Part shown: one piece after another, positions 1 to 4,289 of the stretch
Numbering within the stretch: position 1 is the stretch's first letter
Layout: each line of letters starts with the position of its first letter
Assembly: GCA_046758085.1 (NCBI GenBank)
Contig: JBHHZP010000181.1
Location: 1-6,434, forward strand
DNA from: VRUB01 sp046758085
GTDB taxonomy: Bacteria > Pseudomonadota > Gammaproteobacteria > Acidiferrobacterales > SPGG2
Length of the DNA: 6,434 nucleotides
Direction: 5' to 3'
Notes under the pieces: model-generated
Told to the model about the DNA's origin: nothing
Databases searched by the model: none
The model's input: the letters and a program-made list of their open reading frames with translations, nothing else
Translations under genes and position numbers: made by a program

Positions 1-9
1 ACGGTGGTG

Positions 10-975
10 TTATTCGATGCGCTTGATGTAATCTTCAAGCTCCTTGATCTCGGAGCGAAGCTCTTTCTTTCTGGTTTTTCGGCGTGCCTGTTTGCGAGTT
101 TTATGACGCGGGTTATGGGCGCGCGTCGTCTTGGCGCGCGCCTTGTTGACCAGGATCTTGTTCTTGGCCATCTCCCACAATGCATCCTGGTCCACGTGCA
201 CCACCTCGTTTGCCTGCACAGGGCGACCCTTGGGCGCGCGATCCTGCCAGCGCAGACTGACCACGCTGATGTTATCGCTGGCCTTCTTCCTTTTGTTTTC
301 AGCCTCGATGGTCATTTCCTCGATCGCCTCGTCCAGCGACTCGATCTCCAGGAATTGCACGATCTCTTCCCAAGACAAGGCCTCCCACAGCCCATCGGAA
401 CAAAGCAGCAGCGTGTCACCACTATGCAGCGGCGCTTCCTGGCCCAGACTGATGGTAGGTTTCTGCGGTCCGCCCACGCACTTCAGAAGCCGGCTTTTCT
501 CGGGGTGACTGAGCATTTCCTCCTCGGTGATCACGCCATCCGTGCGCAGGCGCTCGGTCGCTGTATGGTCCAGCGTACGCGTCAGCAGCTTGTTCTTGCG
601 GAAATGATACAGGCGGCTGTCGCCCACGTGCGCCCAGTAGGCGTAACCGTCCTGCACCAGGCACAGTACGCATGTGGTACGCGGCTCGATGGGCGGGACT
701 TGTGACTTTGCGCGTTGGACAATAACGTTGTGAGCCTGCAAGATGGTTAATGCGAGGAACGCCGATGGCTGCGTGATAATCGGTTGCTTGATCCGCTCAA
801 ACGCCTGCACGGCCGTATCCGTCAATGCCTCGGCTGCAAGCTCACCGCCCGCATGCCCGCCGAGCCCGTCCGCGACCACCAGCAGAACGGCGTTGTCGCG
901 CTCGCAATGAGCGATCCGGTCTTGGTTGTTGGGGCGCGAGCCTGCTGATGTGTGGCCCGCAAGCTGGTATTTCAT
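10..975 (-). CDS. PP2C-family (PPM) Ser/Thr protein phosphatase with basic C-terminal tail
   Basis: A 321-residue metal-dependent protein phosphatase, expected to remove phosphate from Ser/Thr residues in the cytoplasm. The PP2C motifs appear in order: NNQDR (D19), VADGLGGHAGGE (D36, G37), WAHVGDSRLY (GDSR at 118-121), LLKCVGG (164-169), LLCSDGLW (D194) and SDNISVV (D234, N235). D19, D36, D194 and D234 fit the family's metal-binding aspartates, so the enzyme should be active. The catalytic domain ends near residue 245. A tail of about 75 residues follows, very rich in Lys/Arg at about 278-304 and ending in a short charged helix that could form a coiled coil. I see no signal peptide or membrane segment. 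The ATG is the only sensible start because MKYQLAGHTSAG begins at the usual family position. The start lies 9 bases after the kinase stop and has no clear Shine-Dalgarno sequence, which suggests translational coupling to the kinase. It probably reverses phosphorylation by that kinase (inference from pairing). Confidence 0.95.
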   Translation of the reverse strand: MKYQLAGHTSAGSRPNNQDRIAHCERDNAVLLVVADGLGGHAGGELAAEALTDTAVQAFERIKQPIITQPSAFLALTILQAHNVIVQRAKSQVPPIEPRTTCVLCLVQDGYAYWAHVGDSRLYHFRKNKLLTRTLDHTATERLRTDGVITEEEMLSHPEKSRLLKCVGGPQKPTISLGQEAPLHSGDTLLLCSDGLWEALSWEEIVQFLEIESLDEAIEEMTIEAENKRKKASDNISVVSLRWQDRAPKGRPVQANEVVHVDQDALWEMAKNKILVNKARAKTTRAHNPRHKTRKQARRKTRKKELRSEIKELEDYIKRIE

Positions 976-984
976 AACGGTGTA

Positions 985-1923
985 TCAACGCCCCCAGGGC
1001 AGTATGGTACGCAGGCGCTCCAGATAACCCCCGCGTTGTTGTTCCAAGTCGGCAATCCAGCTCTGGTTCAGGAAGTCCAGTAGCTCATGTACGGTTTGCG
1101 GACGCTGCGTCGGATCCATGTGCAGACACCAGTCGACCGCCTGCAACAGCGCCTTTGAGTACCGGCGGCCGAAGGTTCGCACCGCCGGTTTCAGCGTGTC
1201 GTCCACCGCTCGCTGTGTCGATGGCGGTGGCGCCCGCCCGCTCATACACGCCCACATCGATGCCCCCAGCGCGTACAGGTCGGTCCACGGCCCTACATCC
1301 CCGTGGCGGTGTTGCTCAAGGGGGGCAAAGCCAAGCGTGAGCGTATGCGGGCCGGTGGGTCGGACCCCGGCCATGGCCATGCGGGCCGCACCGAAATCGA
1401 GCAACAGTGGCCGCCCTCCGGGACGGAGATAAATATTGGCCGGCTTGATGTCCAGGTGCAGCAGATCGTTTTTGTGCAGCTCCCAAAGCCCGAGCAGCAG
1501 CTGTGGGAACACCCTGCGGATGAATTTTTCGCTCAGCTTTCCGGAGTGGCGCTTGATATAAACGCGCAGATCCTTGCCGCGCTCGTAGTCCATGACCAGA
1601 TACACTGTGTTGTTGGCGCGGAAGAAGTCCGTGACACGCACGATATTCGGATGTTTGACTTTGGCCAGCGCTGCGGCCTCATCGAAAAATCGTTTGATGC
1701 CTTTGCGAAACGTGTTCGAGCTCTCACCCGAAATGCTTTCGACGCTTGCATCCTCGAGCCGCTTGGCCTGGTCCGTGGGAAGGTATTCCTTGATGGCGAC
1801 CTGGTTCCCGGTATCGATCTGGGTCGCGAGATACACGATGCTGAAGCCACCGCCACCGAGCGTTCGCTCTATGCGGTAGCCGTGTACCTCGAAACCCCTG
1901 GGAAGCGCCTCAGCTAGCTTCAT
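985..1923 (-). CDS. Soluble bacterial Ser/Thr protein kinase (Hanks type)
   Basis: A 312-residue eukaryotic-like protein kinase. Visible elements are a glycine loop GGGGFSIVY (23-31), VAIKE with the ATP-binding Lys45, a likely alpha-C Glu82 in FFDEAAALAKVKHPNIV, the catalytic loop HLDIKPAN (H156, D158, K160, N163), the DFG motif at 176-178, an APE-like GFAPLEQ (198-204), and the late QRP with R274. All residues needed for catalysis are present. The Arg of the usual HRD motif is Leu157, making this a non-RD kinase, so activation-loop phosphorylation may not be needed. The domain ends near residue 288, with only about 24 residues after it. There are no membrane segments, PASTA repeats or other sensor domains, so it is cytosolic and its signal is unknown. 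It is the first gene of a likely two-gene transcript with the PP2C phosphatase, divergent from yicC. The ATG at 1923 fits the family; the upstream GAGAAA is a weak ribosome site. Confidence 0.95.
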   Translation of the reverse strand: MKLAEALPRGFEVHGYRIERTLGGGGFSIVYLATQIDTGNQVAIKEYLPTDQAKRLEDASVESISGESSNTFRKGIKRFFDEAAALAKVKHPNIVRVTDFFRANNTVYLVMDYERGKDLRVYIKRHSGKLSEKFIRRVFPQLLLGLWELHKNDLLHLDIKPANIYLRPGGRPLLLDFGAARMAMAGVRPTGPHTLTLGFAPLEQHRHGDVGPWTDLYALGASMWACMSGRAPPPSTQRAVDDTLKPAVRTFGRRYSKALLQAVDWCLHMDPTQRPQTVHELLDFLNQSWIADLEQQRGGYLERLRTILPWGR

Positions 1924-2060
1924 GTAACATTTTTCTCGGCCCGCGGCCGTGTTATCGCACCTTGGTCCTGCACAAGCGATAAAGTGCCCTTTTGAGCGGA
2001 AATACCCGATACTTCAGGCTCTGAGACACTGACACAGCTTCCTGCTGGGAACTATTATCT

Positions 2061-2082
2061 GCCACTTGGCAAGTGGCTTTTT
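2061..2082 (+). terminator. Intrinsic (rho-independent) terminator, rightward, with no gene in front of it
   Basis: A perfect 7-base inverted repeat, GCCACTT (2061-2067) and AAGTGGC (2071-2077), encloses a 3-base loop GGC. TTTTT (2078-2082) follows directly. On the minus strand the hairpin is not followed by a T run, so it acts only on rightward transcripts. No plus-strand coding gene ends before it: upstream lies the 5' end of the minus-strand kinase gene. It must therefore end a small RNA, end an antisense transcript of the kinase, or act as an attenuator in a long yicC leader. Confidence 0.75.
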
Positions 2083-2127
2083 ATGCGTGTACCCCTCCTA
2101 GGCGGCCCTATAGGTCATCCAGGATTA

Positions 2128-2154
2128 TTTCCATTATGAAACATAGCTTAAAAT
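2128..2154 (+). promoter_or_regulatory. Possible sigma70-type promoter for yicC
   Basis: TAAAAT at 2149-2154 matches the -10 consensus TATAAT at five of six positions and lies in the AT-rich part of the intergenic region, about 87 bases before the yicC start. The best -35 candidate is TTTCCA (2128-2133), with a short 15-base spacer; spacers of 16-18 bases give worse hexamers. The -10 is plausible and the -35 is weak. It sits downstream of the terminator, so yicC could be transcribed without crossing that hairpin. Confidence 0.35.
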
Positions 2155-2172
2155 GATGAAACTAGCGATATA

Positions 2173-2215
2173 TCGGGGCTCGCTGTAGGGCACAGCCGCC
2201 GGGTGACGCCCCCGA
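2173..2215 (+). other. Foldable GC-rich leader segment upstream of yicC
   Basis: TCGGGG (2173-2178) is complementary to CCCCGA (2210-2215) and encloses a second hairpin, GCTGT (2182-2186) with ACAGC (2192-2196) around the loop AGGGC. The nested arrangement ends 13 bases before the yicC Shine-Dalgarno. It matches no riboswitch I recognise. Short GC-rich complementarities like these can arise by chance. Confidence 0.25.
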
Positions 2216-2228
2216 GTCCAGCACGTAT

Positions 2229-2235
2229 AGAGGGA
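2229..2235 (+). promoter_or_regulatory. Ribosome binding site of yicC
   Basis: AGAGGGA, a good Shine-Dalgarno match, lies 5 bases before ATG 2241. This spacing favours that ATG over the adjacent GTG at 2238. A later ATG at 2253 is a third possible start. Confidence 0.6.
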
Positions 2236-2240
2236 TCGTG

Positions 2241-3107
2241 ATGACGCTTAGTATGACCGCATTCGCCCGCCGCGACGCGGATTGTCCCTGGGGCAGCCTG
2301 GCCTGGGAACTCAGGTCGGTTAATCACCGCTATCTGGAGGTTGTGTGCCGGCTGCCCGAGGAGCTGCGCAGCCTGGAGCCGCAAGTCCGTAGTCTCGTCG
2401 GTGGGCAGCTCGCGCGGGGAAAGGTGGATTGTAGCCTGAGATTTCAACCGAAGGATCTCGCCACCGGCGAGTTTGAGCTCGATGAGGGACTGATTGACCG
2501 GGTACTGAGTGTCGTCGACCAGGTGCGCGACCGGGCGACGGGCGTAGCGCCCTTGCGCGTCATCGACATCCTGCGCTGGCCGGGAGTACTCAAGACCGCG
2601 GACGTCGATGTCGAGGCATTGCGGCAGGCCGCATTGGATCTACTTTCAGCCGCTGTGCAAGAGCTCGTTGAAACGCGCACGCGCGAGGGTGGGCGTATGC
2701 GCGAGCTCATCGAGCAGCGACTCGAGGCGACGGGCGAGATCATCGCGGGGGTGCGCCCCGCACTGTCGGACGCACGGGAGCAGTTTCGCCAGCGGCTGCA
2801 GGAGCGCCTGACGGAAATCAAGCACGAGCTCGACCCGGCGCGACTCGAGCAGGAGATCGTGCTGTTTGCGCAAAAGACCGATGTCGAGGAAGAGCTGGAC
2901 CGACTGCAGACGCATGTCGATGAAACCCGCCGCGTCCTGGGGAAATCCGGGCAGGTCGGCCGGCGGCTGGATTTTCTGATGCAGGAACTCAACCGCGAGG
3001 CGAACACTTTGGCGGCGAAGTCGGCGGATCTGCGTGCGACCAATGCCGCGATCGAACTCAAGGTGCTGATCGAGCAAATGCGCGAGCAGGTGCAAAATAT
3101 TGAATAG
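2241..3107 (+). CDS. yicC: YicC/YloC-family protein, putative endoribonuclease
   Basis: A 288-residue protein, matching the length of E. coli YicC (about 287). The N-terminal YicC-like domain begins with the hallmark SMTAFAR, followed by WELRSVNHRYLE (22-33), LPEELRSLEP (38-47) and DILRWPGVL (109-117). The C-terminal DUF1732 domain carries RLEQEIVLFAQKTDVEEELD (201-220), the signature RRLDFLMQELNREANTLAAK (241-260), and IELKVLIEQMREQVQNIE at the end, nearly identical to E. coli. The middle (about 125-200) is a charged, probably helical region. Family members have been reported to act on RNA, and E. coli YicC has been described as an endoribonuclease affecting small-RNA stability. I cannot assign catalytic residues from sequence. 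The gene is first in the plus-strand series, 112 bases before gmk. A yicC homologue near gmk and rpoZ is also known in Bacillus (yloC region), so the link is conserved across phyla. Confidence 0.95.
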   Translation: MTLSMTAFARRDADCPWGSLAWELRSVNHRYLEVVCRLPEELRSLEPQVRSLVGGQLARGKVDCSLRFQPKDLATGEFELDEGLIDRVLSVVDQVRDRATGVAPLRVIDILRWPGVLKTADVDVEALRQAALDLLSAAVQELVETRTREGGRMRELIEQRLEATGEIIAGVRPALSDAREQFRQRLQERLTEIKHELDPARLEQEIVLFAQKTDVEEELDRLQTHVDETRRVLGKSGQVGRRLDFLMQELNREANTLAAKSADLRATNAAIELKVLIEQMREQVQNIE

Positions 3108-3114
3108 CGAGTTG

Positions 3115-3207
3115 CAAGTCACAAGTACCAAGTACCAAGGACCAAGTAGAAAAGCGTCAGAAGGATTGCTTGCCATGGTACCCTTGCCACTTGAAGCTTG
3201 ATACTTG
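3115..3207. repeat. CAAG-type heptamer array facing an inverted array (yicC-gmk spacer)
   Basis: The left arm (3115-3149) holds five consecutive 7-base units: CAAGTCA, CAAGTAC, CAAGTAC, CAAGGAC and CAAGTAG. The right arm (3180-3207) holds four units in reverse orientation with the pattern NNNCTTG: ACCCTTG, CCACTTG, AAGCTTG and ATACTTG. One more unit, TTGCTTG (3166-3172), is in the same 7-base phase, separated from the others by a degenerate unit (3173-3179). Read on opposite strands the arms match in phase (CAAGT, CAAGC, CAAGT and CAAGG cores), so the transcript could form a long imperfect hairpin. There is no T run after it. The array fills almost all of the 112-base spacer and ends 12 bases before the gmk ATG. 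The heptamer period is clear; function is unknown. Confidence 0.8.
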
Positions 3208-3219
3208 CCCACTGATGTC

Positions 3220-3828
3220 ATGAAACCCGGAACGTTATTCGTGCTCTCGGCGCCATCCGGCGCCGGTAAGACCAGCCTCGCGACGGCGTTGGTGGATGCC
3301 ACGCCGAACATGGCGGTTTCGGTATCGCATACGACGCGCCCGGCGCGCCCCGGTGAGCAGCAAGGGGTAGATTATTATTTCGTCGCCGAGCCGGCGTTTC
3401 AGGCCATGGTCAATTCGGGGCATTTTCTCGAGTATGCGCGCGTGTTCGGCCATCGTTATGGCACGTCACGCCAAGCGGTGGAGCGGTTGCTTCATCAGGG
3501 CAAGGACGTTGTCCTCGACATCGACTGGCAGGGGGCGCGCGCGATCAAGCAACAGATGCCCCAAGCGAAAACCATCTTCATTCTTCCGCCGTCACGGGCG
3601 ACGCTGGAGGAGCGGCTGGGCCGGCGCGGACAGGATTCTCAGGATGTCATCGCGCAGCGCATGCGCGAAGCCATGTCGGAGATGCGGCATTATAGGGAGT
3701 TTGATTACGTGGTGGTCAACGACGATTTCGGTGCCGCGCTGGAAGACCTCAAGGCGATTGTGCGCGGTGATACAGCCAGCATACGACCGCTCGGCGTGGA
3801 TGTGGCCGCGCTCCTCGGCGAGACCTAG
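3220..3828 (+). CDS. gmk: Guanylate kinase
   Basis: A 202-residue cytosolic enzyme that transfers phosphate from ATP to GMP (or dGMP), giving GDP. The P-loop APSGAGKT lies at 11-18 (Lys17). The GMP-binding part contains SVSHTTRPARPGE (S36, R40, R43), DYYF (51-54), FLEYA (Glu71) and YGTS (80-83). The Walker-B-like LDIDWQGA is at 99-106. The lid has ERLGRRGQDS (131-140) and R148. Length and motifs are normal for bacterial Gmk. ATG 3220 gives the standard MKPGTLFVLSAPSG start. A TTG at 3205 would add five residues but lies inside the last inverted heptamer and matches no family sequence. No good Shine-Dalgarno precedes ATG 3220. The product feeds GTP/GDP supply and so the substrate pool of the SpoT enzyme encoded two genes downstream. 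Some bacterial Gmks are inhibited by (p)ppGpp; whether this one is cannot be read here. Confidence 0.97.
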   Translation: MKPGTLFVLSAPSGAGKTSLATALVDATPNMAVSVSHTTRPARPGEQQGVDYYFVAEPAFQAMVNSGHFLEYARVFGHRYGTSRQAVERLLHQGKDVVLDIDWQGARAIKQQMPQAKTIFILPPSRATLEERLGRRGQDSQDVIAQRMREAMSEMRHYREFDYVVVNDDFGAALEDLKAIVRGDTASIRPLGVDVAALLGET

Positions 3829-3830
3829 CT

Positions 3831-3868
3831 AAAAGGAAAAATATCAAGTAAAATAAAACGTTATCAAG
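3831..3868 (+). promoter_or_regulatory. AT-rich segment with TATCAAG direct repeats; possible rpoZ promoter region
   Basis: Just after the gmk stop the base composition changes to A-rich, in contrast to the GC-rich surroundings. It contains TAAAAT (3849-3854), a five-of-six -10 match with no good -35 in front. TATCAAG occurs twice, at 3842-3848 and 3862-3868, exactly 20 bases apart (about two helical turns). This could be a promoter or UP-like element, or a pair of binding sites, giving rpoZ-spoT its own transcription start. No terminator is visible after gmk, so read-through is also likely. Confidence 0.3.
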
Positions 3869-3915
3869 CCGTCGTGTATGAGGCGGTATGCTGGCACACG
3901 AAAGGCCGCAGCGAG

Positions 3916-3932
3916 GTCTCGCGCGACGAGAC
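3916..3932 (+). other. Small hairpin in the rpoZ leader
   Basis: GTCTCG (3916-3921) and CGAGAC (3927-3932) form a perfect 6-base inverted repeat around a CGCGA loop, ending 14 bases before the rpoZ Shine-Dalgarno. There is no T run, so it is not an intrinsic terminator. It could shape the mRNA 5' region or be a protein-binding palindrome; chance is also possible. Confidence 0.35.
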
Positions 3933-3946
3933 GTCAATCCATCACT

Positions 3947-3952
3947 GAGGTG
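3947..3952 (+). promoter_or_regulatory. Ribosome binding site of rpoZ
   Basis: GAGGTG, a strong Shine-Dalgarno match, lies 4 bases before ATG 3957. It is one of the two clear ribosome sites on the plus strand, the other being that of yicC; gmk and spoT lack one. Confidence 0.65.
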
Positions 3953-3956
3953 AAAA

Positions 3957-4289
3957 ATGGCTCGTATTACGGTAGAGGACTGTCTGGAAAATGTGGACAA
4001 TCGATTTCAGTTGGTGTTAGTGGCCAGCAAGCGCGCGCGGCAGCTGATGTTGGGCGCGGAATCCTGCGTACCGCGGGAAAACGACAAGCCAACAGTGCTT
4101 GCACTGCGTGAAATTGCCGGTGGCTTTGTGACGAGTGCCATCTTGGATGATACCGCCGTGCAGCCCGGTCTTGAGGGTCTTGAGGGCGATGACGACACAG
4201 TCGAACAGATCCAGACAGGCGAGGGTGAGGGCGAGGCCCAGGTCGAAGGCGAGCCGTCCAGCACGCCGCAGCTCGATAGCCCGGCATGA
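3957..4289 (+). CDS. rpoZ: RNA polymerase omega subunit
   Basis: A 110-residue protein. Its first 60 or so residues match omega: MARITVEDCLENVDNRFQLV (1-20), VASKRARQL (22-30), PRENDKPTVLALREIAGG (39-56). Omega binds the C-terminal part of the beta-prime subunit and aids polymerase assembly. In proteobacteria its N-terminus (the MARxT segment, kept here) helps form ppGpp site 1 at the omega/beta-prime interface. The protein is about 20 residues longer than E. coli omega (91). The extra length is a low-complexity acidic tail rich in Glu, Gly and Asp (about 70-106), partly built from a perfect 9-base tandem repeat (4167-4175 and 4176-4184) encoding GLE-GLE. The stop TGA overlaps an ATG as ATGA at 4286-4289, typical of translational coupling to spoT. 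Confidence 0.96.
   Translation: MARITVEDCLENVDNRFQLVLVASKRARQLMLGAESCVPRENDKPTVLALREIAGGFVTSAILDDTAVQPGLEGLEGDDDTVEQIQTGEGEGEAQVEGEPSSTPQLDSPA

Larger units (their letters stand above)
1924..2240. other. Divergent intergenic region between the kinase gene and yicC
   Basis: This 317-base stretch has no credible protein-coding frame. It must hold the promoter of the minus-strand kinase/phosphatase pair and probably one for the yicC series. From left to right it contains about 130 bases with no strong promoter match on either strand (weak -10-like GATAAA at 1978-1983 and GATACT at 2008-2013), a small TTCC/GGAA inverted repeat (2039-2051), a perfect rightward terminator (2061-2082), two short palindromes CCTAGG (2097-2102) and CCTATAGG (2107-2114), a good -10 match TAAAAT (2149-2154), and a foldable GC-rich yicC leader (2173-2215). 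I could not identify a convincing promoter for the kinase. Confidence 0.7.

Noticed and set aside
4..705. Plus-strand open frame of 233 codons
   Set aside because: It is antisense to the PP2C phosphatase, which has all catalytic motifs in the other strand; no motif is seen in the plus-strand translation.
1303..1917. Plus-strand open frame of 204 codons, which would precede the orphan terminator
   Set aside because: It is antisense to the kinase catalytic domain and has no recognisable protein features. The 140 or so bases between its end and the terminator do not support it as the terminated gene.
1963..1977. Possible sigma54 promoter (GG at 1964-1965, GC at 1976-1977)
   Set aside because: Only the GG/GC spacing fits; the surrounding bases match the TGGCAC/TTGC consensus poorly.
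3115..3207. CRISPR-like repeat array
   Set aside because: The units are only 7 bases, have no spacers, and reverse orientation midway; there are no cas genes in the window.
3205..3219. TTG 3205 as the gmk start
   Set aside because: It falls inside the inverted heptamer array, adds five residues not seen in the family, and has no better ribosome site than ATG 3220.
2444..3311. Two minus-strand open frames over yicC (205 and 221 codons)
   Set aside because: Both are shadows of yicC; one is a Ser/Arg-rich low-complexity translation typical of antisense reading of GC-rich genes.
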